A stretch of DNA of 21,335 nucleotides from an uncultured Desulfomonile sp. (lineage in GTDB: Bacteria > Desulfobacterota > Desulfomonilia > Desulfomonilales > Desulfomonilaceae), in assembly GCA_937915285.1 (NCBI GenBank), contig CALDNG010000400.1, positions 1 through 21,335 on the forward strand, in the 5' to 3' direction. Made by a program: the position numbers and the translations under genes. Below are positions 7,216 through 17,300 of this stretch, one piece after another. Under the pieces are notes generated by a model, which saw nothing but the letters and a program-made list of their open reading frames with translations, ran no database searches and was not told the origin of the DNA. Every line of letters starts with the position of its first letter. The stretch's first letter is position 1.

Positions 7216-10200
7216 ATGAGCGTAACCCGACGAGAATTTTTTCTGGTTTCGGGCCTTGTCGGAGCGGGGGTAGCCCTGTCCAGCCTCGGCATAGACATGG
7301 GGCCGGCCAAGGCCTATGCCGCTGAGCTGAAGATCGACAAGATGAAAACGGCAAAGGCCAGCACATCTGTTTGCGCTTACTGCTCCGTTGGCTGTGGTTT
7401 AATTGTAAGCACGGATGCAAAGACAGGAAAGATCATAAACATCGAGGGGGATTCTGATCATCCGATTAATGAAGGCGCATTGTGCGCAAAGGGGGCCGCG
7501 CTTTTCCAGACAACCGCTGCAAACCCGAATCGTTTGACCAAGGTTCTTTACAGGGCCCCTTATAGTGACAAATGGCAGGAAAAATCCTGGGATTGGGCGA
7601 TTGCAGAGATCGCCAAAAAGGTTAAAGCGACACGCGACGCTGACTTCGTAGAAAAGAATGAAAAAGGTGAGATTGTCAACCGTGTCAACAGCATCGCTCA
7701 TCTCGGCAGTTCCAACATAGACAATGAAGAGGTAGCGGCCCTTAACACGTTGGTTCGGTCCTTGGGTCTTGTCTACATAGACCACCAGGCTCGAATATGA
7801 CACAGCCCCACCGTTGCGGCTCTGGGAGAGTCGTTTGGACGTGGGGCGATGACCAATCACTACATCGATATCAAAAATAGTGACTGTATCCTGGTAATGG
7901 GAAGCAATGCGGCCGAGAATCACCCGATAAGCATGAAATGGGTGATAAAGGCAAAAGAGGCAGGGGCAAAAATCATATCTGTGGATCCGCGTTTTACACG
8001 GACTTCATCTGTGGCCGATTTTTACACCGCCTTGAGATCCGGAACCGACATAGCGTTTCTTGGGGGTATGATCTACTACATCCTGGACAAAAACAAATAC
8101 TTCAAAGACTACGTGGAAAATTACACAAACGCCTCCTACATTGTCGGGGAAAAGTTCGATTTCAAGGATGGTCTTTTCTCTGGCTACAACCCTGATACCC
8201 GAAAATATGACGCAAAGAATTGGGCATTCAAACGTGATGACAAGGGCGTTCCTATAAAGGATCCTACATTCCAGAATCCACGTTGCGTACTGCAGTTGCT
8301 TAAACAGCACTATTCCAGGTACACACCCGAAAAGGTTTCGCAGATCACCGGGACCCCTGTGGAAGACTTGTTGAAGGTCTATGAGATGTATTCCTCCACA
8401 GGAGTCAAGGATAAAGCGGGAACGGTCCTGTACGCTCTCGGTTGGACCCACCACACCGTGGGAACCGAGAACATTCGCGCCAGCGCCATCATGCAGTTAC
8501 TGCTGGGGAACATTGGTATTGCCGGCGGAGGAATCAATGCTCTCAGGGGACAGCCCAACGTCCAGGGATCAACCGACGGATGTCTGCTATTCCATTTACT
8601 CCCTGGTTATTTGAAGGTGCCTCGCGCTTCACAACAGACTCTGGAGTCCTATCTAAAGGGCAACACTCCAACCACGGCCGAGACACAATCAGCCAACTGG
8701 TGGCAGAATTATCCAAAATATGCTGTAAGCCTTTTGAAATACCTTTACGGAGAAAAGGCTAACAAGGGGAATGATTTCGGATATTCCTGGCTACCCAAGG
8801 CCGAAGATGGCAAGACCTATTCCTGGCTAGACATTTTTGACGAGATGTATGCGGGTAAAATGAAGGGTATGTTCGTGTTCAGCCAGAATCCTGCGGGAAG
8901 TTCTCCAAATGTGAACAAAGTGGTCGCGGGAATGGCCAAACTCGACTGGCTTGTTCATACGAACATATTCAACAACGAGACAGCCTCATTCTGGCACGGC
9001 CCAGGCATGGATCCCAAGAAAATCAAGACCGAAGTGTTCTTGCTGCCTGCATCGTGCTCGGTCGAAAAGGAAGGAAGCCTTTCCAACAGTGGGCGTCTGT
9101 CCCAGTGGCGATACAAGGCTGCCGATGGACCTGGTGACACAATCTCTGATGGAGAAATGATCTCCAGGATCGTTCTCAAGCTCAAGGAACTTTACAGCAA
9201 AGACAAGGGAAAATGTCCCGAGGCCATTCTGAATATTCGATGGGAATTGCTGGATGCCAAAAAGAAGTTTGATTCCCATAAGATGGCTAAAGAGACTAAT
9301 GGCTATTTCCTGGCTGACAAGACCCTTAAGGACCCGACAGGAAAAGACATAGAGTTCAAGAAGGGCAGTCTTGTTCCTTCATTTGCCTACTTGCAAGCTG
9401 ACGGCAGCACATCGTGTGGCAACTGGCTTTATTGCGGAAGTTACACCAAGGACTCAAAAGACGGCAATCTAATGGCGCGGCGTGGCAAGGAAGATCCTAC
9501 CGGACTGGGACTATTCCCGAACTGGGCATGGTGCTGGCCGGTCAACAGAAGGGTTCTTTACAACCGTGCGTCATGTGATCCAACAGGCAAGCCCTGGAAC
9601 CCCAACCGGGTCTTGGTAGAATGGAAGGACGGCAAATGGGTGGGAGACATTCCTGATGGCCCTTGGCCACCGATGAGTGACAAGGAAAAAGGAAAGCTGC
9701 CATTCATAATGAAACCTGACGGAGTAGCATTCCTTTACGGGCCAGGTCTGGCCGATGGGCCTTTCCCCGAGCATTATGAGCCTGTTGAAAGCCCTCTGCC
9801 AAAGAACCTCATGTCAGCTCAGATGAACAATCCGGTTATCAAGATATTTAAGAGCGATCTCGACAAATTCGCCTCAAATGATCCGAACTTCCATATTGTT
9901 TGCAGCACTAACACCATCACCGAGCACTGGTGTTCAGGTTCTTTCACCCGTTGGCAACCATGGTTGCTGGAGGCTCAACCAGAGCTGTTTGTAGAAATGA
10001 GCCCAGCTCTAGCTCAAGAGAAAGGAATCAAGAACGGCGAACGGGTAGTGGTTTCATCCATTCGTGGGCAAGTCGAATGTGCGGCCATGGTTACTCCGAG
10101 GATGAGGCCGTTCAAGATTGATGGGAAAACTGTCCATCAGGTAGCCATGCCATTTGCATTCGGCTGGCTTTTCCCAAAAACGGGCAAAGATGCCACAACC

Positions 10201-10284
10201 AACCTGCTAACTCCTGGAGTTGGTGACGCCAACACCATGTGTCCTGAATACAAGGGATTCATGGTCAACGTAAAGAAAGCCTAG
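7216..10284 (+). CDS. fdhA: Periplasmic selenocysteine formate dehydrogenase, catalytic subunit
   Basis: One gene of 1022 codons interrupted by an in-frame TGA at 7798-7800 (codon 195), read as selenocysteine. The context QARI-U-HSPTVAAL followed by FGRGAMTNHY aligns with the Sec site of E. coli FdnG (ARV-U-HGPTVASL), so the TGA is not a stop. The protein reversibly oxidises formate at a Mo- or W-bis-pterin centre. Residues 1-35 are a Tat signal (TRREFF, then a hydrophobic stretch ending AKAYA), so it works in the periplasm. Cys53, Cys56, Cys60 and Cys90 bind one [4Fe-4S] cluster. The conserved His196 follows Sec195. AAGGAGGT at 7201-7208 is an ideal ribosome binding site and fixes the start. 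An in-frame extension to 7102 is not needed. fdhB follows after 14 bp. Whether the metal is W or Mo cannot be told. Sec-insertion genes must lie elsewhere. Confidence 0.95.
7801..7840 (+). promoter_or_regulatory. Putative bacterial SECIS element of fdhA
   Basis: Bacterial selenocysteine insertion needs a hairpin just after the UGA. Here CCCACCG (7807-7813) can pair with CGG (7817-7819) and TGGG (7823-7826) across a 3-base bulge, leaving the small loop TTG. It starts 6 bases after the TGA, within the range known for SelB-dependent elements. The pairing was done by eye, and alternative folds using AGCC/GGCT exist. Confidence 0.5.
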
Positions 10285-10298
10285 TGGAGGTGTAGAAA

Positions 10299-10946
10299 AT
10301 GTCAAAGGGATTCTCAATATTAGTTGACACCTCCAAATGCACAGCTTGCAGAGGATGTCAGATAGCTTGTAAACAGTGGAACCAGCTACCGGCGACGGAA
10401 ACCAAACAGTGGGGAAGCTATCAGAACCCCCAGGATTTGAACGCCGACACCTGGAAGGTGGTCAGGTTTGCTGACGGACTGGACGCTTCGGGCAAAGTCT
10501 ACTGGAATTTCTTTTCTGACCAGTGCCGCCATTGCATGTCGCCTGGATGTATGGCTGAATCTGAAAAAGGTGAAATAATCCAGAACGAACAGACCGGAGC
10601 AGTAATTTTCACCCCAAAAACAAAAGAACTTAACTTTAAGGCCACTTTAGAGGGATGTCCTTACAACATTCCTCGACAAGACCCAAAAACTAAGGTTATG
10701 TTCAAATGCACCATGTGCTTTGACAGAATCACCAACAACCAGATCCCGGCTTGCGTGAAATCTTGTCCGACTGGAGCAATGGTTTTTGGTGAACGCGACA
10801 AAATCCTGGATTTGACCAAAAAACGCGTAGATGAACTGAAGAAAAGTTTCCCGGAAGCAAAAGCGTTAAACGCTGACGAAGTACGAGTAATCTTCGTGGT
10901 CAAGGGCGACCCCAAGAAGTATTACGAATTCGCCGCCGGAAAATAA
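10299..10946 (+). CDS. fdhB: Formate dehydrogenase iron-sulfur (beta) subunit
   Basis: A 215-residue ferredoxin-like subunit starting MSKGFSILVDTSKCTAC. It has twelve cluster cysteines: Cys14/17/20/24, the group CRHCMSPGC, a single Cys in GCPYNIP, then CTMC and CVKSC. This is enough for three [4Fe-4S] clusters. E. coli FdnH has sixteen and a C-terminal membrane helix; both the fourth cluster and the helix are missing here. The length and cluster count match the soluble W-formate dehydrogenase of Desulfovibrio gigas, so the enzyme is probably a free periplasmic heterodimer giving electrons to cytochrome c. It has no own signal peptide and would be exported with the Tat-targeted FdhA. GGAGGTG lies at good distance upstream, and a strong terminator follows. 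Confidence 0.92.
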   Translation: MSKGFSILVDTSKCTACRGCQIACKQWNQLPATETKQWGSYQNPQDLNADTWKVVRFADGLDASGKVYWNFFSDQCRHCMSPGCMAESEKGEIIQNEQTGAVIFTPKTKELNFKATLEGCPYNIPRQDPKTKVMFKCTMCFDRITNNQIPACVKSCPTGAMVFGERDKILDLTKKRVDELKKSFPEAKALNADEVRVIFVVKGDPKKYYEFAAGK

Positions 10947-10970
10947 TCCTTTAAACTGATCACAACCATA

Positions 10971-11010
10971 ATCCCGCCTGGATTTCTTTTCAGGCGGGAT
11001 TTCTTTTTTA
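10971..11010 (+). terminator. Rho-independent terminator after fdhAB
   Basis: A perfect 10-bp stem, ATCCCGCCTG (10971-10980) and CAGGCGGGAT (10991-11000), with a 10-base loop, followed by TTCTTTTTTATT. It closes the fdhAB unit. The converging minus-strand permease gene ends at 11016, so the hairpin may also help stop that transcript, although no T run follows on that strand. Confidence 0.92.
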
Positions 11011-11015
11011 TTGGG

Positions 11016-12245
11016 CTATTCGTATCTTAGAGCGTCTATGGGGTGCAATCTTGAAGCTTTGTATGCTGGATAAAATCCGAAAAAAATGCCCACGGCCGCA
11101 GAGAATCCGAGCGCCAGAGCTATAGCCGTCGGATCTATTATGGCAGGCCAGCTACTGGCTCGGGCAAAGATATATGACCCTATTATGCCGATAATTATTC
11201 CTATCAAGCCGCCCAACATGGATAGCGTGACCGCCTCGATGAGGAATTGCGACAGGATGTCGGCCGATCGAGCCCCAACCGCCATCCTTATGCCGATTTC
11301 ACGGGTTCTTTCTGTCACTGAGACCAGCATAATGTTCATTATGCCTATCCCCCCGACAAGAAGCGATATAGCGGCAATAGCTCCCAATAGGGTTGTCATT
11401 ATGTCCAAGGACTTTTTGGCTGTATTTAGTATCTCTGTGAGGTTCCTAACCGAGAAATCTTTCTCCTGGTTTCGTCCTATCTTGTGTCTCCTGGTAAGCA
11501 ATTCGTCTATTTGTTTTTCTGCGTCAGCGATCTGATCCACGTCCTTGGCCTGAACAAGAATTGCCTTGACCTCATCCAGGAATGGCGACCCGAACAGCCG
11601 GTATTGAGCGGTTCTTATGGGCACGAATATGGCGTCATCCTGATCTTCTCCTCGAGGCGACTGTCCTTTCTTTTCAAGGACTCCGATAATCTCAAAAGGA
11701 GTGTTTTTGATTCTTATGTATTTACCTACAGGGTATTCGTCCCCAAAAAGATTTTCAACGACGGTTGTTCCAAGCAGGGCTACCTTTGAGGCGTAACGTT
11801 CATCCTCAGCCGAAAACATTCTGCCAAAACGCAAAGACCATTCCCTGATGGGGAAATGGTCCTTTGTGGTTCCATTTACCCTGGTGCGCCAGTTTCTGGC
11901 TCCATAAACCACTTGTGACACATCGCCCCAGGTTGGGGCTGCCAGTTTCACTGCCGGGGCTTCTTTCATCATCGCCTCAGCGTCAGACGTCTTCAATGTA
12001 TGCACGGAACCGGATCCCAATCGCGCGCCCGTCTGTGTGGTAGCCCCCGGCACAACGATTATGATGTTGCTCCCGATGGATCGTATCTGGTCACCAATCA
12101 TCTCTCGGGCCCCTGCGCCCACAGCAACCATTATTATTACGGCTCCTACCCCTATTACTATCCCTAGCATCGTGAGCAAGGATCTAAGAATGTTTGTGGT
12201 CAACGCGCCCGTAGCAATTCTAATGCCGTCTAGTGGATTGATCAT
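11016..12245 (-). CDS. MacB/FtsX-family ABC transporter permease
   Basis: A 409-residue inner-membrane permease of the mechanotransmission (MacB/LolC-like) type. One transmembrane helix near the N terminus (TMLGIVIGVGAVIIMVAVGAG) is followed by a periplasmic MacB-core-like domain of about 220 residues. Three C-terminal helices form the FtsX domain, with the conserved TERTREIGIRMAVGAR loop. Such permeases work with a cytoplasmic ATPase and usually an adaptor to export peptides, drugs or lipoproteins, or to signal. No ATPase or adaptor gene is in the window; the gene upstream is a methyltransferase 45 bp away. The start is placed at ATG 12245. A TTG at 12278 would add eleven residues, and neither has a strong ribosome binding site. 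The substrate is unknown. Confidence 0.85.
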   Translation of the reverse strand: MINPLDGIRIATGALTTNILRSLLTMLGIVIGVGAVIIMVAVGAGAREMIGDQIRSIGSNIIIVVPGATTQTGARLGSGSVHTLKTSDAEAMMKEAPAVKLAAPTWGDVSQVVYGARNWRTRVNGTTKDHFPIREWSLRFGRMFSAEDERYASKVALLGTTVVENLFGDEYPVGKYIRIKNTPFEIIGVLEKKGQSPRGEDQDDAIFVPIRTAQYRLFGSPFLDEVKAILVQAKDVDQIADAEKQIDELLTRRHKIGRNQEKDFSVRNLTEILNTAKKSLDIMTTLLGAIAAISLLVGGIGIMNIMLVSVTERTREIGIRMAVGARSADILSQFLIEAVTLSMLGGLIGIIIGIIGSYIFARASSWPAIIDPTAIALALGFSAAVGIFFGFYPAYKASRLHPIDALRYE

Positions 12246-12289
12246 ATCGCTTCGCCAATCATTTACTACTGTTGTCAATTATATGTCGG

Positions 12290-12895
12290 CTAATATTTTT
12301 GGGCAATCAATCGGCTCAAGTTGCCCTCAGATCCGGCTTCAGGTTCATCCAACAAAATCCGCAGGCCGGGAAACAACCGACCCAGCCCACCCTCAGGAAC
12401 CAGATATTCAGGCTTGAAATCTGGTTTCAGGCTGGTGTGTCTGTAATTGTACGTAGAATAATAAAGGAGCCCTGTGGGCTTGAGAGCGCCTAAAATTTTA
12501 GGGAGGAGAGGTTCAGAGTAAAAATAAAATACAAGGGCAACATCATATATTCCTTGCGGGATAGGGAAATCATCAAGGTCGGCGACTAGCCATCCCACTT
12601 CAAGTTTCAATCCCCTGGCCCTGGACTGAGCCTGCCTGACTCCTTCGTGACTTATGTCTAGCGCATCCACCCAATAGCCCCTCCCAGCCAGAAATATTGA
12701 GTTGGCTCCATGTCCACAGGCCAGATCCAGTCCACGCCCCCGAGAAAGTAGACCTGAATTCGACACCAGCAGATTATCGGGGCTTGCGGACCCCCCCGTG
12801 AACTCTTTGTAACGGGCATTCCATCTTTCTTTGTCTTTTTTCACGGGCTTTTTTGTGGGGATTTGATCAGGATTGAGATTCAGGCTCCGAAACAT
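12290..12895 (-). CDS. Class I SAM-dependent methyltransferase, TehB-like
   Basis: A 201-residue Rossmann-fold methyltransferase. Motif I is LDLACGHGANS (residues 56-66), which binds S-adenosylmethionine. The acidic end of strand beta-2 is ALDIS, with Asp80 expected to hold the ribose. ADLDDFPI corresponds to motif III, and the VALVFYFYSEPLLPKILGALKPTGLL block to motif IV and the following helix. The overall layout resembles small TehB/thiopurine-type enzymes; the substrate is unknown. A TATAAT box on the minus strand (12915-12910) lies only 15 bases before the ATG, which would give a very short leader. The permease gene follows closely and may be co-transcribed. Confidence 0.82.
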   Translation of the reverse strand: MFRSLNLNPDQIPTKKPVKKDKERWNARYKEFTGGSASPDNLLVSNSGLLSRGRGLDLACGHGANSIFLAGRGYWVDALDISHEGVRQAQSRARGLKLEVGWLVADLDDFPIPQGIYDVALVFYFYSEPLLPKILGALKPTGLLYYSTYNYRHTSLKPDFKPEYLVPEGGLGRLFPGLRILLDEPEAGSEGNLSRLIAQKY

Positions 12896-12949
12896 TTCCG
12901 GAGCCCTATATTATACAAAACCTTCCCGAGGAATGAGACGATTAAAGTC

Positions 12950-13480
12950 CTAACCGTCGTATCCATGACGCTCGAGTTCAGCGTACCATGATTCCGGGTC
13001 CTGAAGATAAAGCTTGAGATCCTGCAACGCGGCATGATGTTTCTTTTCTTCGATGAGCATCAGTTCGCAAAATTCCTTTTCCATGGCGTCAGTAGCCTTG
13101 GCAAGAGAATCTTCGTAAAATTTGACAGCGCCCAACTCCATTTCAATTCCAATTGACAGGGCTTCAATATCTCCTGTTTCCCCTTTAACCCTGGGTCCGA
13201 GTTTCTGCATGCGCTCCTTGAAAAGTTTTTCGAGGTCATCGTTTTCGACCTTGAATTTCTTCCATTGGTCGGACCATGCTTTTCCACCCTGAAGTTCGTC
13301 CGATATTTCCTTGATTCTCGATATGTGGGCCCCCTCATCGATCATGAGTGTTTTGAACATATCTTTACCAAGCCGGTCGACACAAGACTCAGATGCCTGT
13401 TTGTAGAAATCCCTACCCCTTTGTTCCTTCTCCAGAGCAGCGGCCAACATAGCCATAATCGCCTCATTGTGATGCGTCAT
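12950..13480 (-). CDS. Rubrerythrin-like diiron (ferritin-like domain) protein
   Basis: A 176-residue four-helix protein of the ferritin-like COG1633 type. Candidate diiron ligands are Glu17/Glu19 in helix 1, Glu49 and His52 (DEGAH), Glu113/Glu115 (EMELGAVKFYED) and Glu144/Glu145 with His148 (EEKKHH). The C-terminal rubredoxin domain of true rubrerythrins is absent, so an outside electron donor would be needed if it works as a peroxidase. In anaerobes these proteins are linked to peroxide and iron handling. The start ATG at 13480 has AGGAGG about 7 bases upstream. It lies next to a ferritin gene on the same strand, which supports the iron/oxidative-stress role. The exact reaction is not known. 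Confidence 0.85.
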   Translation of the reverse strand: MTHHNEAIMAMLAAALEKEQRGRDFYKQASESCVDRLGKDMFKTLMIDEGAHISRIKEISDELQGGKAWSDQWKKFKVENDDLEKLFKERMQKLGPRVKGETGDIEALSIGIEMELGAVKFYEDSLAKATDAMEKEFCELMLIEEKKHHAALQDLKLYLQDPESWYAELERHGYDG

Positions 13481-13579
13481 AGAATCCTCCTGAATTAATT
13501 GAAAAACGCCCCACCGTCTGTTAATTACGGCAAGGCCATTCTTATCTGGCTGTGCGCCATGGACATTTACGCTGACAGA

Positions 13580-14092
13580 TTATGCAGGGGTCGCCGGGTA
13601 AGTGAATACCCTTGATCCAAGCTCCTTGTCTATCATGAAAAGCCCACCACCATGATCTCCGGCAAGTTTTAACTGCTGGACCACTCCATCCGCTGAGGCC
13701 TCTTCTTCTACCTGCTCGGTCACAAACCATTGGAGGAAGGCGTTAGAGGCATGGTCTCGCTCTTCAAGGCTAATGTCAACAAGCTTGTTAATGAGTGAGG
13801 TAACTTTTTGCTCGTGCCTGTAAGCCTCCTGAAATGCTGCCAAGGGTGATTCCCACCTGGTCGGCGGACAATCAACTGCTTTAAGATTGACTGTGCCACC
13901 TCGCTCATTGATAAAATCGAAAAATTTCATGCTGTGTAGGAGTTCTTCCTGAGCCTGAACCCTCATCCATGTTGAAAACCCGTCCAGATTTATGGATTTG
14001 AAATACGCTGCCATGGAGAGGTAAAGGTAGGCTGAATATGTCTCGGCATTTATCTGTTCGTTGAACGCATCCTCGATTCTCTGATTCATCAT
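13580..14092 (-). CDS. ftnA: Non-haem bacterial ferritin
   Basis: A 170-residue iron-storage ferritin. With the start at ATG 14092 the ferroxidase residues fall exactly at the E. coli FtnA positions: Glu17, Tyr24, Glu50, His53, Glu94, Glu126, Gln127 and Glu130. There is no haem-ligand Met as in bacterioferritin. The ATG at 14092 lies 8 bases after AGGAGG. An upstream in-frame ATG at 14110 would put that ribosome binding site inside the coding region and is rejected. It assembles a 24-mer that oxidises and stores Fe(II). The rubrerythrin-like gene lies 99 bp downstream in the same direction. Confidence 0.93.
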   Translation of the reverse strand: MMNQRIEDAFNEQINAETYSAYLYLSMAAYFKSINLDGFSTWMRVQAQEELLHSMKFFDFINERGGTVNLKAVDCPPTRWESPLAAFQEAYRHEQKVTSLINKLVDISLEERDHASNAFLQWFVTEQVEEEASADGVVQQLKLAGDHGGGLFMIDKELGSRVFTYPATPA

Positions 14093-14300
14093 TTTTTTGC
14101 CCTCCTGCATCTCTACACTATTTTAATATAATTAAACACTGATGTGGTAAAAGCGCATTCGTCAAGACATGGTTCCAGACCAAATCAGTTTACTATAGTT
14201 AATCATTCAATTCCCATAGTCAATCTATCAGGCTTGCCATCATAAATGAGCCACAATTGACTTAGTGGTTGATCAGGCTTTCACTAACTGCTGAACCAGG

Positions 14301-17300
14301 TTATTGGACGACCCTCTTATTGTAGATCATGTAATAGATGGTTGGCACGACTACAAGTGTGAAAACAGTAGAGGCAAAAATGCCAAAAATGAAAGACCAT
14401 GCCAGCCCTGAAAAAACTGGATCCAGGGTGATGACCCAGGAACCAAAAATCGCCGCGCCTGCCGTCAATAGAATTGGAGTAAACCTGACTGCGCCGGATT
14501 CTATCAGGGCCTGCCTCAAGGTCTCTCCCTCATTTACACGGACATGAACAAAATCTATCAGTATTATGGAGTTCCTGACCACAATCCCTGCCAAGGCTAT
14601 CATTCCTATCATGCTTGTGGCTGTAAAATAAATACAGTCGGTATAAGGTCCAATTTTTTGGGCCAAGACAAGATTGAGGAAAGCAAAGCCCGGCAAAATC
14701 CCTATCAGGGTAAGTGGAATGGCTACCATTATTACCAGGGGCACTGAAAAGGACTCTGTTTGTTGGACCAACAGAATGTAGATCAGTATCAGAGCCCCGG
14801 CGAAGGCTAACCCGAGATCCCGGAAAACCTCAAGGGTTATCTTCCATTCCCCCTCACCTGCCCAGTTGATCCTGTAACCCGGGCTCAACTTGGCCTCACC
14901 CATGGAGCCCATCAAGTCAATAATGGCATTCACGGGGCTTTTTCCGGCAGTCTCTGCCGTCACAAACACTACCCGGTCCAAGTTCTTACGATATATTGTC
15001 TGATCGACAGTTCCTTCCTGTATAGAGCCGAGTTCATGAAAAGGGACCATCGTTCCGTCAGATCCTTTGATCCTCAATGGGCCCATATCCTGAAGCCTGG
15101 ACCTCAGTGATCTGGGAAGACGGACATTGACTTCAAGAGGAGTCCTTTCTCTATCATCGTGAATTATAGTTGGAGATTCTCCGCCGAGAAAGATTGCTGC
15201 GGATCTCGCCACGTCCTCCACCGTAATTCCATTCAGACCGGCTTTTACTCTATCCACCAGAAAATTAAACTGTTTCTGTGGGGCTAGGGTCGAATCATCG
15301 ACATCAACCACATTGGGCGTGGATTCCATGACTTTTCTGACCTTCCTGGCCTGCTCAATCAACGATTCGTACGACGCCCCGAAAGGCCCATAGACCTCAG
15401 CCACTATGGTCGAAAACACCGGTGGCCCTGGAGGAACCTCAATCAATTTTATTACCGCCGACCAACGCCTGGCAATTTCGTCGATGTCAGAGCGCATGCG
15501 AAGAACCAGGGCGTGACTCTGAAATTCCCGCTCATGCTTTTCAAGAAGATTCACACGAATGTCAGCCAGTGCGCTGCCACGTCTCAGGTAGTGCTGGCGA
15601 ACCATTCCATTAAAATCCATCGGGGAAGCAATTCCCACAAAAGACTCGACATCACGGACCTCATTGACTCTGGACAGGTACCGTTCAATGTCCTGAACAA
15701 CTTTATCGGTGGTTTCAAGGGTGGTTCCTTCAGGCATGTCCACCTGAACAAGCAATTCATTCCTGTTGTCAAAAGGAAGCATTTTAACCGGCACAACCCC
15801 CAGAACCAGCAACATAACTGAAAAGACCAGCGCCGCAACAGTTCCGAGAATCAATAGACGGCCATTTGAAGGACTATCCAGAAACGGAGTGATTATTTTG
15901 CTATATGTCCTATAAATAGCTCCTTCTTCGAAACTATGAGGTTTAGACTCCTTGTTATACTCGCCTTTCAAGGCATGGTAGGTGGCCCATGGGGTAACAG
16001 TGAAAGCTATTGCGAGCGACAGCAGCATTGCTATCGGAACATTTAGGGCCATAGGCCTCATGTATGGACCCATCATTCCGCTGATAAAAAACAGAGGTAT
16101 GAAGGAGGCGATGACAGCAAAGGTCGCCAGTATGGTCGGGGGCCTTACTTCATCTACCGCCAATAGCGTGGCATCCAGCGGTGGATGTTTTTTTAACTGA
16201 AAATGCCGGTGTATGTTCTCAACATCAACAATCGGGTCATCCACCAGAAGACCAAGTGACAGGATAAGAGCAAAAAGGGTGACCCTGTTGATTGTGTAGC
16301 CGAACAGCAGATTGGCCAGTAAGGTCACAGCCAGGGTCATGGGAACTGCCAAAGCTACTATCATGGCCTCTCGAGTTCCCAGAATTATTGTCAGAAGAGC
16401 TATCACACTTATGACGGCTATGCCAAGGTGCTTCACAAGTTCATCGACCTTTTCATTTGCCGTTCTTCCATAATTCCTTGTGACAAGTGTGAATACATCG
16501 GACGGAAGCAATTCGGATTTGAGTTCATTCACTCTTTTGATCAGGCTTTCGGATACTTGTACAGCGTTGGTTCCTTTGCGCTTGGCCACTGCAATCGTAA
16601 CCTGCTGGTAGGACTTCCCCGGCTGAGCCAGATCGATGGCCTTTGTTTCGCTGTCTACCGGCGCCCCCGGGCCAAAAGTGAGTCTGGTGTAGGAACTTAC
16701 TTCGGCTGGACCATCGACTATGTCGGCTACATCCCTGAAGTAGACCGGGCGGCCTGCATGGACACCCACTATCAGTTCACTCACCTCAGAGGCTGATCTT
16801 AGAAATGGCCCTGCGTCAACCGCGACTTCCTTGTTGAGAATGTCCATGTTGCCGGCACGCAGATTTACATTGGCCCCCTTGAGAGAACTCACGATTTCCA
16901 GAACAGAAACTCCCCTTGCGGCCATTTTTTCCGGTTGGAGCAATACTCTGACCTGCCTCGACCTTCCACCAACAACATAGGCTCGACCTGTGTCAGGGAT
17001 ACTCTGGATTCGGTGCAAGATTTCGTCTGCGACACGTCTGAGTTCAAAGTCCGAATATACAGGGCTGTACAAAGAAAACGTGACTATTGGCACGTCATCG
17101 ATTTCTACTGGCTTTATGACCCAGCCGGTGACACCTGGAGGGACATCCGAAACATAGGACATAACCTTGTTGTGGGTCTTTAAAATGCTGTCTTCACGGT
17201 CTTCGCCAACATAAAATCTTGCGGTCACAATAGCCGATCCGGGTTTGGAGACCGAATACACATATTCGATCCCGTCAATCTCCCAGATCTTTCTCTCAAG

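Noticed and set aside
7798..7800. Reading the TGA as a stop or a disabling nonsense mutation in fdhA
   Set aside because: It sits precisely at the family's selenocysteine position, with intact frame and conserved residues on both sides, and fdhB downstream is intact.
12910..12915. TATAAT before the methyltransferase as a firm promoter
   Set aside because: No acceptable -35 lies 16-18 bases upstream, so it is only mentioned in the gene entry.
14093..14110. A longer ferritin starting at ATG 14110
   Set aside because: It would place the AGGAGG ribosome site inside the coding sequence and would shift the ferroxidase residues from their exact E. coli FtnA numbering.
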